From Methanosaeta sp. PtaB.Bin018 (GTDB lineage: Archaea > Halobacteriota > Methanosarcinia > Methanotrichales > Methanotrichaceae), in contig MVQH01000086.1 in NCBI GenBank assembly GCA_002067755.1, positions 1-64,000 on the forward strand: DNA of 64,000 nucleotides. The letters are read 5' to 3'. The number at the start of each line of letters is the position of its first letter. Position 1 is the stretch's first letter. Both the position numbers and the translations under genes were made by a program. Below, piece after piece: positions 49,972 through 57,975 of the stretch. The notes under the pieces are model-generated. The model did not search any database. It was given only the letters and a program-made list of their open reading frames with translations, and had not been told where the DNA came from.

Positions 49972-50889
49972 GTGGATATCGCGGCGGCTTTCACTTTTGG
50001 ATGTGAGATCATAGCAGAATATTCGATTGAGACGATCGATCTCTCCAAGAAATTCGTTATGCATAAAAGGGTAACAGACCTAATTTTGCGCCCTCTTCAG
50101 CGGAAAGAGTTTACATCCCTTGACTCGGTCAGTTTGAAGGTAAGGGAGGGAGAGGTATTCGGCATAATTGGCCCCAATGGTGCTGGCAAGACCACCTTGA
50201 TCAAGATCCTTTGCACTCTGATCTCCCCGACTTCTGGAAATGCATACGTAAACGGCTATGATGTCGTATCAGAAAGTTCAAAGGTCCGCCAATCTCTCGG
50301 CCTCGTCACCACAGATGAGAGAAGCTTCTACTGGAGGCTCACAGGTCGACAAAATCTGGAGTTCTTCGCAACGCTTCACAATTTCTATTCCGGGAAGTCG
50401 CGAGATAGAGTAAACGAGGTTTTGGATATCGTTCGCTTAAAAGACAAAGCAGACGAGCTTTTCATGGGCTACTCAGCAGGTATGAAGCAGCGAATGGCCA
50501 TTGCTCGTGGGTTGCTCAACGACCCATTGGTCCTGTTCATGGACGAGCCAACGAGGAGTCTGGACCCTGGGGCAGCTCAGAATCTAAGGGACTTTATCAA
50601 GAATTACATCGTGAAAGAGCAAGGAAAAACGATCTTCCTGTCCACGCACAACCTGGAGGAGGCAGAGCAGTTGTGTCATAGAATAGCTATATTTGATGAG
50701 GGCAAGATAAAGGCCACTGGAAGTTCGCAAGATCTAAAGAAGGGACTTGGAGATGGTGCGACGCTGCGTGATGCCTTCTCCGCCTTCACCGGCAAGCATT
50801 TTATCGAGGAGACCCTTATGGCCGGTCCTCGTTTTGAGAAGAGGTTCGGGCGCAGAGGCGGATTTGGGATGGGGGGGAGAAGGCTTTGA
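49972..50889 (+). CDS. ABC-2 type transporter ATP-binding protein
   Basis: A 305-residue ATPase with Walker A GPNGAGKTTLIKIL (about 67-80), a Q-loop region, the signature YSAGMKQRMAIARGL and Walker B LVLFMDEPT with an SLDPGA D-loop and STHNLEEAE H-loop. It energises the permease that follows. A C-terminal extension is glycine/arginine-rich (RRGGFGMGGRRL). The start is doubtful: the GTG at 49972 has no ribosome-binding site and the first 15 codons do not look conserved; no standard start occurs between it and IETIDLSKKF. The stop overlaps the permease start (TTGAG). Substrate unknown. Confidence 0.88.
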   Translation: MDIAAAFTFGCEIIAEYSIETIDLSKKFVMHKRVTDLILRPLQRKEFTSLDSVSLKVREGEVFGIIGPNGAGKTTLIKILCTLISPTSGNAYVNGYDVVSESSKVRQSLGLVTTDERSFYWRLTGRQNLEFFATLHNFYSGKSRDRVNEVLDIVRLKDKADELFMGYSAGMKQRMAIARGLLNDPLVLFMDEPTRSLDPGAAQNLRDFIKNYIVKEQGKTIFLSTHNLEEAEQLCHRIAIFDEGKIKATGSSQDLKKGLGDGATLRDAFSAFTGKHFIEETLMAGPRFEKRFGRRGGFGMGGRRL

Positions 50890-51713
50890 GCATCCAAATC
50901 AGCCCGTTTATCCTCAGAAAAGCGCATTCGTTCATAAAAAGAAGCTATATGCTCCAGATGAGCTACAAGCTCGAGTTCTTCTTGAGGCTTTTCTTCGCTT
51001 TCTTCAACATCCTTACCTACTACTTCGTTGCCAAGCTCGTCGGAACTGCGGGGGCCCCGTATCTTAAACCATACGGTGGAGACTATTTCTCATTCGTCCT
51101 GATCGGAGTGGCATTCTCTACCTATCTGATGGTCTCTTTAAGAGGCTTCTCTGAGAGCATAAGAGACGAGCAGATGATGGGAACCTTAGAAGCCATGCTT
51201 GTGACTCCGACGGATACAACCACTGTGATAACCCTCTCAGCCCTGTGGAGCTTCATCGTGGCATCTGTACGGGTTTTTTTCTATCTCCTGATCGGCCTTC
51301 TCTTGGGCGTGAACATGACTGGCGCCAACGTTTTTGGGGCATTTATCATTCTAATTTTGACAATATTGTGTTTCAGCAGCATAGGCATACTCTCTGCGAG
51401 CTTTATTATGATCTTCAAGAGAGGCGATCCAATAAACATGTTCTTCATGAGCACATCAGAGCTCTTTGGTGGCGTGCTCTTTCCGATTGAGGTATTCCCC
51501 TGGTGGCTCCAGATCGTCTCCAGTGTCCTGCCAATGACCTATTCGCTGAACGGGATGAGGCATGCCCTGTTACAGGGATATTCAATGCAAAGCTTAGCTC
51601 CTGATATACTTATTTTGATCCTTTTCTCGCTCATACTTCTGCCTCTGAGCCTCTTCACATTCAGATATGCAGTCGGCCGCGTGAAGGATGAAGGCACGCT
51701 GGTACAATATTGA
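50886..51713 (+). CDS. ABC-2 type transporter permease
   Basis: A 275-residue membrane protein with six predicted helices, the typical ABC-2 RGFSESIRDEQMMGTLEAML segment before the third helix, and a FGGVLFPIEVFPWWLQ stretch. Together with the preceding ATPase it forms an exporter for a drug, lipid or polysaccharide; the substrate is not shown. The start is a TTG overlapping the ATPase stop. After it comes a 200-base AT-rich gap. Confidence 0.88.
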   Translation: MSIQISPFILRKAHSFIKRSYMLQMSYKLEFFLRLFFAFFNILTYYFVAKLVGTAGAPYLKPYGGDYFSFVLIGVAFSTYLMVSLRGFSESIRDEQMMGTLEAMLVTPTDTTTVITLSALWSFIVASVRVFFYLLIGLLLGVNMTGANVFGAFIILILTILCFSSIGILSASFIMIFKRGDPINMFFMSTSELFGGVLFPIEVFPWWLQIVSSVLPMTYSLNGMRHALLQGYSMQSLAPDILILILFSLILLPLSLFTFRYAVGRVKDEGTLVQY

Positions 51714-51824
51714 AAATTACAGTATATTCAACGTTTTTGACATTATTTTGACAAAATTTTGAATCAATACTATTTACACTTGTTAATTGATGAGAAAATC
51801 TTAAATATCAAAACAAAAATAGCA

Positions 51825-51899
51825 ATGATCGTGAATGTGCTGGGTGCGATGGCGTCCAGTTCAATAGCATCCGTCGGGTTGCTGACAAATGTGATTTAG
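51825..51899 (+). CDS. Possible 24-residue leaderless ORF before the binding-protein gene
   Basis: An ATG 25 bases after a TATA-like TCTTAAATATC (51799-51809) opens 24 codons of small and hydrophobic residues (MIVNVLGAMASSSIASVGLL and four more) and ends 20 bases before the next gene. It could be a leader peptide, a tiny membrane protein or chance. Confidence 0.3.
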   Translation: MIVNVLGAMASSSIASVGLLTNVI

Positions 51900-51918
51900 A
51901 ACCTAAGGAGAGGATTTG

Positions 51919-53058
51919 ATGAATAAATGTAATGCAATTGGTAAACTGCTGCTGATAGCATTTTTATGCTCGGTGATATCTTCGAGCTTTATTGCTGCAG
52001 CATCCTATCCAAAGACGTTTACAGATACTCAAGGGCGAGAGATAACTCTTGATAAGCCCGTAGAGAGGATAATTACCAGGTCCCCGGACGAGGCCAGGAT
52101 CATAATTGCCCTTGGAGCTGGCGACAAGCTGATAGCTGGAGAGCAGGCCACAAAGTCCTGTCTCTGCCCTATGACCTTTGACAATACCACCGAGGGATGC
52201 AAAGATTGTTATAAGACAATCATCGATGGGCGCATGCCAGACCTTCCAGAAATCAGTACCAGGTACGACATTTATTATGAGAAGATAGCTGCCTTAAAGC
52301 CGGACATCATCTTCTGCGGAAGCCTGAAGGATGCCGAAGCCTTTGAAGATAAGATCGGCTGTCCTGTAGTTGTTTTGGGAGGTTCTGGCTGGGACTTCGA
52401 TAAGGGAGGGTGCTTAACCAGCATCAAAGTGGCTGGCGAGGCCCTCGACTGCGAAGACAAGGCTGACGAGTTGATCGATTTCATACAAGGCAAGATAGAC
52501 ATGGTGAAATCAGTAACAGATAAGATTCCAGAAGACAAGAAGCCCAAAGTCTACTTTGCCTCCCGCGGTGCGACCAACGCGTTTTACGACCCCAAGGAGG
52601 GCCGAGACTTTACCCGAACTGAGCCTTCCTATGACCCATTAGTGGCTGCAGGTGGCCGTAACGTAGCCGCTGAGATCAACGGCTCCACAGTGAATGTGGC
52701 ATTAGAGCAGATCATAGCCTGGAACCCAGACTATATCTTCATATCCAACAGCGCTGCAGGAAACAACACCGGACTGGATTTCATAAAGAACAGCCCAGAA
52801 CTTCAATCCATAAATGCGATCAAGAACGGCAACGTCTACAATTGCTTCTACCCCCACTGCCGCGGCCAGCCTCCAGACAGAAACCTGCTCAACATGATGT
52901 ACATGGCCAAGCTGCTCCATCCAGACGAGTTCAAGGACCTAGATCTGGAGAAGGAGGGCAACGAGATCTTCAAGGCCTTCTTGGGAGTGGACAACGTCTT
53001 CACAGAATATGCAGACTACCTGGTCTGGCCCAGAGAATATCTGGACAGCTTGAAGTAG
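51919..53058 (+). CDS. Metal-chelate ABC transporter substrate-binding protein
   Basis: A 379-residue exported protein of the BtuF/FepB class. A signal peptide covers about 1-28 (LLLIAFLCSVISSSFIAAA); two Rossmann-like lobes follow, with ITLDKPVERIITRSPDEAR and ALKPDIIFCGS typical of the first lobe and IIAWNPDYIFIS of the second. Unusual are a cysteine-rich insert (CLCPMTFDNTTEGCKDCY) after about residue 85 and several other cysteines. Ligand may be an iron chelate or corrinoid. The ATG at 51919 has GGAGAGGA just upstream. It heads the import operon with a methyltransferase, a band-7 protein, a permease and an ATPase, and is a homologue of the partial gene at base 1. Confidence 0.9.
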   Translation: MNKCNAIGKLLLIAFLCSVISSSFIAAASYPKTFTDTQGREITLDKPVERIITRSPDEARIIIALGAGDKLIAGEQATKSCLCPMTFDNTTEGCKDCYKTIIDGRMPDLPEISTRYDIYYEKIAALKPDIIFCGSLKDAEAFEDKIGCPVVVLGGSGWDFDKGGCLTSIKVAGEALDCEDKADELIDFIQGKIDMVKSVTDKIPEDKKPKVYFASRGATNAFYDPKEGRDFTRTEPSYDPLVAAGGRNVAAEINGSTVNVALEQIIAWNPDYIFISNSAAGNNTGLDFIKNSPELQSINAIKNGNVYNCFYPHCRGQPPDRNLLNMMYMAKLLHPDEFKDLDLEKEGNEIFKAFLGVDNVFTEYADYLVWPREYLDSLK

Positions 53059-53068
53059 GGATGCTGCG

Positions 53069-53899
53069 ATGCCTGGAATCATCGACTGGAATGAGCTATG
53101 GAAGGCCACACATACGAGAGGCTTCATCCATCATGACGAGGACCTTGCTGCCCATTGGGATCGCAGGGCGAAGGAGTTCAATAAAAGGGTGATGAAGCAC
53201 AGAGAAAAGGCCGAAAGACAGGTGGCTCAGCTGGGACTGCAGCCTCATGAGACCGTACTGGACGTGGGAGCCGGCACTGGGCGGCTGGCCATCCCCATGG
53301 CCAAAATCGCCAGGAGTGTGACTGCACTGGATCAATCTGGTGGAATGCTAAATTGTCTCAAGGAGAACATGCAATCAGAAGGCATCAGCAACATCCAATG
53401 CATTCAGAAGAGCTGGCAGGATGTCGGACTCGATGAGATCCCAGCGCATGATGTGGTCATCTCGTCCAACTCTCTTGGGGTCTATGATCTGTTAGATGCT
53501 CTTGTCAAGATGGATCGTCTTGCCAAAAGAGCTGTTTATATTTTTACATTCACAGATCACCACAGGGATGATGGCTTCAGAGAGTTCCTGATGAATGAGA
53601 AACGTCCTCAGAATGCATTCCAACCAGCAGGCTACCTGATGATCTACAACCTGCTAGCGGATATTGGCATCTATGCAGATATCAAGATCCAGGATTGGGA
53701 GTCCAGGGAGCATTATTCCAGCATCGATGATGCTGTTGCTAGCTGGAAGACGATGCATGAGATCCCCTCAGAAAATGAGCCGAAGCTTCGGGAATTCCTC
53801 TCAAAGAAGCTAATTGAGGATGACCAGGGGCTTTGCATTCACCGCAGCACCAAGCAGGCCATGATCTCCTGGCAAAAGAGCCCGCAAACCACTGCCTAA
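53069..53899 (+). CDS. Class I SAM-dependent methyltransferase in the chelate-import operon
   Basis: A 276-residue methyltransferase. Motif I is VLDVGAGTGRLAIPM (about 63-77), followed by ALDQSGGML and a motif IV-like HDVVISSNSLGV. It lies ten bases after the binding-protein gene and 14 bases before the band-7 gene, inside the ABC import operon. Methyltransferases of this kind often occur beside corrinoid or iron-chelate transporters in methanogens; the substrate is unknown. Processing of the imported compound is a fair inference. Confidence 0.85.
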   Translation: MPGIIDWNELWKATHTRGFIHHDEDLAAHWDRRAKEFNKRVMKHREKAERQVAQLGLQPHETVLDVGAGTGRLAIPMAKIARSVTALDQSGGMLNCLKENMQSEGISNIQCIQKSWQDVGLDEIPAHDVVISSNSLGVYDLLDALVKMDRLAKRAVYIFTFTDHHRDDGFREFLMNEKRPQNAFQPAGYLMIYNLLADIGIYADIKIQDWESREHYSSIDDAVASWKTMHEIPSENEPKLREFLSKKLIEDDQGLCIHRSTKQAMISWQKSPQTTA

Positions 53900-53913
53900 A
53901 GGAGGGTCTCAGT

Positions 53914-54687
53914 CTGGTTTCCATACCCATTCTGGCCGGATCTCTCTTTTTAGCAGGACTAATAGTAGCATCCATAAGAGTAGTCAGGCAGTATGATCGA
54001 GCTGTTGTCTTTCGACTGGGCAAGCTAAAATGCGAAAGAGGGCCAGGAATCTTTGCGCTTATCCCTTTGGTGGACAAGATGGTCAGGGTGGACATGAGAG
54101 TGCGGGAGCTTGATGTTCCCAAGCAGACGATAATCAGCCGCGACAATGTCACTTTGGAGGTCGATGCCGTCATTTACTACAAGGTGGTATCAGCCACGAA
54201 GGCCATAAACGAGGTAGAGGACTACGAGGCAGCCACGCTGCTCTTAGCCCAGACGACATTGCGAGATATCCTTGGTCAAAACGAGCTGGACACAATTCTC
54301 TCCGACAGAGACGATCTCAACAGAAAGATCAAGGAGATTCTGGACTCCACCACTGAGCCATGGGGCATGCATGTGGTGATGGTGACCATGAGGGATGTCT
54401 CATTGCCCGAGAACATGCTGCGCGCAATAGCCCGCCAGGCGGAGGCTGAGAGGGAGAAGAGGGCTAGAATAATTCTGGCCGAAGGAGAATTCCAGGCATC
54501 CAAGATGATGAACGAAGCTGCCGACATGTATGAGAACAAACCCAGCGCCCTGAAGCTTCGGGAGTATCAGACTTTGACGGAGATCGCCAAAGAGAAGAAC
54601 CTGATCGTTGTCTCAACTGGATCAGATGCAAAGAGTTCGGACATCCCGCTTCTGATGGGCCTTGCCAGGGCGGCTGCTGATAAATGA
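53914..54687 (+). CDS. SPFH/band-7 (slipin/stomatin-like) membrane protein
   Basis: A 257-residue protein with an N-terminal membrane segment (IPILAGSLFLAGLIVASI) and an SPFH domain (QYDRAVVFRLGKLKCERGPG, RDNVTLEVDAVIYYKV, then EKRARIILAEGE and a C-terminal coiled coil). Such proteins organise membrane microdomains and protease or transporter complexes. The start is probably a CTG at 53914: GGAGG lies eight bases upstream and no ATG, GTG or TTG is close. The longer frame overlaps the methyltransferase and lacks similarity. It overlaps the permease start by four bases. Its partner protease NfeD is absent here. Confidence 0.88.
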   Translation: MVSIPILAGSLFLAGLIVASIRVVRQYDRAVVFRLGKLKCERGPGIFALIPLVDKMVRVDMRVRELDVPKQTIISRDNVTLEVDAVIYYKVVSATKAINEVEDYEAATLLLAQTTLRDILGQNELDTILSDRDDLNRKIKEILDSTTEPWGMHVVMVTMRDVSLPENMLRAIARQAEAEREKRARIILAEGEFQASKMMNEAADMYENKPSALKLREYQTLTEIAKEKNLIVVSTGSDAKSSDIPLLMGLARAAADK

Positions 54688-55811
54688 TGGGATACAGGGC
54701 ATTCTTTCATGGCAAGCCTGATGCAGGCCCGTCGAGATCCAGGAGAGCAGGCAAGAAGAGCGGAGTGGAGCTGGCCCATGAGAGGTTCAAGTTCATCAGG
54801 CTCTTCTTTGTGCTCTCCATTGTCGCTCTTTTAGTGCTCCTCACTGGATTTATCATCACCCTTGGGCCGTTGAACATCTCCGTCGCTGATGCCTATTCAG
54901 CGCTTCTGGCGCGCTTTTGGCCCGATTACTTTCATGTGGAGACCCTGACATCTCGCGTGGTATGGAATATCAGATTCCCTCGCATCGTCGGTGGGATCAT
55001 GGCTGGGTTTGGCCTCGGTATCTGTGGATGCGTGATGCAGGCTGTGCTCAAGAATCCCCTGGCAAGTCCCTTCACCCTTGGAATCACCGCAGGGGCGCAA
55101 TTTGGCATCTCCATTGCGGCGGTGATCGGCGTCTCAATCTTTGGCGGGCCTTATTTCATAATAGGCAACGCTTTTGTCTGCGCCCTTTTCTGTTCTCTCT
55201 TCATCATTGCCCTGGCTGCGATCAAAGGAGCCACCTCGGAAAACCTTGTGCTAGCTGGAATCGCTGTGAACTATTTCTTCACGGCGATAAGCCAGCTTCT
55301 GAAGTATTTTGCATCTGATGAGCAGCTGCGACTCATGACCAACTGGGGAATGGGCGACCTTGCTGCTTTCTCATGGGCAAACTCTTGTCTGCTGCTGGCA
55401 GTATTCGTTATCTGCTTCCCATTGCTATTGTCCAAATCGTGGGACCTGAATATCATGACCGCTGGAGACGAAGCAGCAAAGAGCATAGGGGTAGATGCGG
55501 AGAAGACACGAATATTCATAATGATAGTCACCAGCTTGCTGGTTGCAACCATCGTCTGCTTCATGGGGACGATTGCGTTTGTAGGATTGGTTGCGCCCCA
55601 TATGGCCCGCATGGTCATAGGCGGAGACCATCGATTTCTCATCCCGGCGTCTGGCGTGCTGGGAGGTTTGGTGCTCATGTCAGCAGATGCCGTAGGCATG
55701 AACATGATCGCGCCCACCATCATTCCTACTGGGATCATGACCTCCATCGTGGGGGTCCCATTCTTCATGTATCTCATGATGAAGGGCAAGCGCAAGGAGT
55801 TCTGGACATGA
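54684..55811 (+). CDS. FecCD/BtuC-type ABC transporter permease
   Basis: A 375-residue membrane protein with about ten helices. Conserved parts are RFPRIVGGIMAGFGLGICGC, NPLASPFTLGITAGAQFG, a WNLNxMTxG-like WDLNIMTAGDEAAKSIGV and VGLVAPHMARMVIGGDHR. It forms the channel of an iron-chelate or vitamin B12 importer with the following ATPase. An N-terminal basic tail of about 35 residues precedes the first helix. It overlaps the band-7 stop and the ATPase start, showing translational coupling on both sides. Confidence 0.93.
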   Translation: MMGYRAFFHGKPDAGPSRSRRAGKKSGVELAHERFKFIRLFFVLSIVALLVLLTGFIITLGPLNISVADAYSALLARFWPDYFHVETLTSRVVWNIRFPRIVGGIMAGFGLGICGCVMQAVLKNPLASPFTLGITAGAQFGISIAAVIGVSIFGGPYFIIGNAFVCALFCSLFIIALAAIKGATSENLVLAGIAVNYFFTAISQLLKYFASDEQLRLMTNWGMGDLAAFSWANSCLLLAVFVICFPLLLSKSWDLNIMTAGDEAAKSIGVDAEKTRIFIMIVTSLLVATIVCFMGTIAFVGLVAPHMARMVIGGDHRFLIPASGVLGGLVLMSADAVGMNMIAPTIIPTGIMTSIVGVPFFMYLMMKGKRKEFWT

Positions 55812-56587
55812 TGATCAAGCTGCAGGCCAAGGACATAATCTTCGGGTATGATAGCAATCCAATACTCGAGAATGTGAACTTTGAGATAGCACCCTCCAGG
55901 TTGGTCACCATCGTCGGGCCGAATGGTTCAGGCAAGTCAACTCTGATCAAATGCATAGATAGAATCGTATCACCACAGGGTGGCAGCATTCTCATAGACA
56001 GGAAGGATGTTACAAAGATGAGCCGGATGGATGTGGCCAGATATCTATCGTATGTGCCACAAAGCTCAGTTCGCATCTTTCCCACAAACGTCTTCGATAC
56101 CATCCTCATGGGAAGGAGGCCCCACATCGGGTGGCTGGGGAGCGAGGGTGACGAGGAGAAGGTTTGGGATGTTTTACGGCTTCTTAACATCGAGCGGCTC
56201 GCAATGAGCAACTTCAATGAGCTGTCCGGGGGCCAGCAGCAGAAGGTGCTGATAGCCCGTGCACTTGTTCAAGAGGCTGAGGTGATGCTCCTTGACGAGC
56301 CCACCAGCAACCTGGACATCTGGCATCAGCTGGACGTCATGAATATAATCAGAGACGTAGTAAAAAAAAGAGAGATCACCGCCATCATGGCATTGCATGA
56401 TCTTAATCTGGCCTCAACCTACTCGGACCGCATCATCATGATGAAAAGAGGAAGGATAGTTGCCGCAGGCGATCCGACCTCGGTGATCACTGCAGAGAAC
56501 ATAGCCTCCGTCTACAGGGTAGAAGCAGCGGTGCGAAACTTATCTGACCGGCCCATGATCATGCCTCTGCGGCAGATCAAAGGATGA
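55808..56587 (+). CDS. FecE/BtuD-type ABC transporter ATP-binding protein
   Basis: A 259-residue ATPase: Walker A GPNGSGKSTLIKCI (about 37-50), signature LSGGQQQKVLIARAL, Walker B VMLLDEPTSNLD and MALHDLNLA H-loop. The VPQSSVRIFPTNVFDTILMG stretch is typical of iron-chelate and cobalamin importers. The start ATGATG at 55808 overlaps the permease stop (ATGA). It completes the import operon. Confidence 0.93.
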   Translation: MMIKLQAKDIIFGYDSNPILENVNFEIAPSRLVTIVGPNGSGKSTLIKCIDRIVSPQGGSILIDRKDVTKMSRMDVARYLSYVPQSSVRIFPTNVFDTILMGRRPHIGWLGSEGDEEKVWDVLRLLNIERLAMSNFNELSGGQQQKVLIARALVQEAEVMLLDEPTSNLDIWHQLDVMNIIRDVVKKREITAIMALHDLNLASTYSDRIIMMKRGRIVAAGDPTSVITAENIASVYRVEAAVRNLSDRPMIMPLRQIKG

Positions 56588-56713
56588 TCTGGTCGACTTA
56601 GGAGTCCATTTCAGCTTGTAGAGTCCATAACGTCGGCACAAGGGGATACCCTCTCCTTGGTAACTGACTTCGGCTCAAAAAGCTTATGGATATGGAAACG
56701 AATAGAAGCTATC

Positions 56714-57277
56714 ATGAGATCAAATAGCATAATTTACATTCTATTCATATGCGTGATGCTCGCATCTTCCATGATCTGTCTGGCTGAGAATACCACGAGC
56801 GCATCGGCAGCGAACCTGACAGTTCCTAAAGAGATGCTGCCGGAGGGCTTCAAGCTGCTTGCAGTCCTTCCAGAGATGGATCCGAATGTGAACATGACCG
56901 AATATATCTCCGATTTCTATGGCGCAGAGGACATTGGGCCTGCTGCTGTCACTGTGGGAATATATCAGTGGGGCAAGCCAGGAGAGGCCTATGATGCCAA
57001 GGTTACCTTGATCCAATTACAGGATGAGGAGCACGCCGATGCTGCGATCTCCAATTACAAGTCGAATCCAGAATTTCAAAAGCCTCCTTTTGTTGGAGTG
57101 GACAGATTCGCTTCAGCCTTAATCAATGGTCACAATGCGACTGAGATCAGAAAGAGGGTCAACGGACAAACCTTGCGCTATCTGTATTTGTGGAGAAATG
57201 GCAGCACAGTAGTCCTGGTGGAGGGCAACGGCGATCTGGGCAAGAGCCGGGACCTGGCAAGCGCAACAGGACTGTGA
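56714..57277 (+). CDS. Secreted protein, unknown function
   Basis: A 187-residue product with a signal peptide (SIIYILFICVMLASSMICLA) and a mature alpha/beta domain (GFKLLAVLPEMDPNVNMTEY, AYDAKVTLIQLQDEEHADAA, FASALINGHNATEIRKRVNG, WRNGSTVVLVEGN). The layout of repeated strand-helix pairs resembles a ferredoxin-like or lipid-binding fold but is not recognised. It follows the import operon by 126 bases. The ATG at 56714 starts the signal; an upstream GTG-type extension to 56657 is unlikely. Confidence 0.72.
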   Translation: MRSNSIIYILFICVMLASSMICLAENTTSASAANLTVPKEMLPEGFKLLAVLPEMDPNVNMTEYISDFYGAEDIGPAAVTVGIYQWGKPGEAYDAKVTLIQLQDEEHADAAISNYKSNPEFQKPPFVGVDRFASALINGHNATEIRKRVNGQTLRYLYLWRNGSTVVLVEGNGDLGKSRDLASATGL

Positions 57278-57308
57278 ACTCCCAAAGCCCCAAAATTTTT
57301 GTCTCTGC

Positions 57309-57359
57309 TATAGACATAGTTTCAAGTTTGACCTTGCGTCTGCATCATGTATAGACATA
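57309..57359. repeat. Repeated TATAGACATA elements before the nitroreductase gene
   Basis: TATAGACATA occurs at 57309-57318 and 57350-57359, 41 bases apart, about four helical turns. Each is centred on a small inverted repeat (CTAT-AGAC-ATAG; ATGT-ATAG-ACAT). A TATA-like GAGTATAAAC follows at 57371. They could be regulator-binding sites. Confidence 0.35.
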
Positions 57360-57459
57360 TCGAATCTGTTGAGTATAAACGCATAGCATGGAGGGAAAGT
57401 GTGCGGCGCTCATCTCACGACCGAAGTCGCGAGCTGACTGCCTGCTTTCTTCGTGAAGG

Positions 57460-57975
57460 ATGAATTTAAAGGACGCCTTGCTGAGCAGAAGATCTGTGCG
57501 TAGGTATGAGGCCAGGCCAGTTTTGCGCGAGCAGATTTTGGCTTTACTGGAAGCAGCTGAAGCCGCTCCTTCAGCTGGCAACCTTCGCTCCAGAAGGTAC
57601 GTGATAATAACCAGGCCCGAGATGCGAAAGGTTATGGCCATGGCTGCATTTGGCCAGAGCCACGTGCAGAGCGCGCCAGTGCTGGTGGTGGTGTGCGCAG
57701 ATGTGAAGAGATCAAGTGCTCGTTACGGAGATCGAGGAAGCCTTTATGCCATACAGGATGCTGATGCTGCAGTGATGTGCCTTCTCCTGGCCGCGCATGA
57801 CATGGGCCTTGGAGCCTGCTGGAATGGAGCCTTCGACGATCAGCTGGTACGCGAGGCGCTTGAGCTTCCGGATGGAATCCTGCCAGTGGCAATAATCTCT
57901 CTTGGCTGGCCGTCTGAGTCTCCGGCTGCAGCGCCTAAGAGGCACGCGGAAGAAATGATCAGATGGATAGAATAA
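57460..57975 (+). CDS. Nitroreductase-family flavoprotein
   Basis: A 171-residue FMN oxidoreductase. It starts MNLKDALLSRRSVRRYEARP, with the FMN-binding SRRSVRRY, APSAGNLRSRRYVII, and the C-terminal ALELPDGILPVAIISLGWP. The family reduces nitro groups, quinones or other acceptors; the natural substrate is unknown and no partner is visible. It overlaps the elp3 start by 13 bases. Confidence 0.9.
   Translation: MNLKDALLSRRSVRRYEARPVLREQILALLEAAEAAPSAGNLRSRRYVIITRPEMRKVMAMAAFGQSHVQSAPVLVVVCADVKRSSARYGDRGSLYAIQDADAAVMCLLLAAHDMGLGACWNGAFDDQLVREALELPDGILPVAIISLGWPSESPAAAPKRHAEEMIRWIE

Noticed and set aside
55373-55807. Extended N-terminus of the chelate importer ATPase
   Set aside because: The upstream frame overlaps the permease gene completely and is its shadow; ABC ATPase similarity starts at the ATG at 55808.
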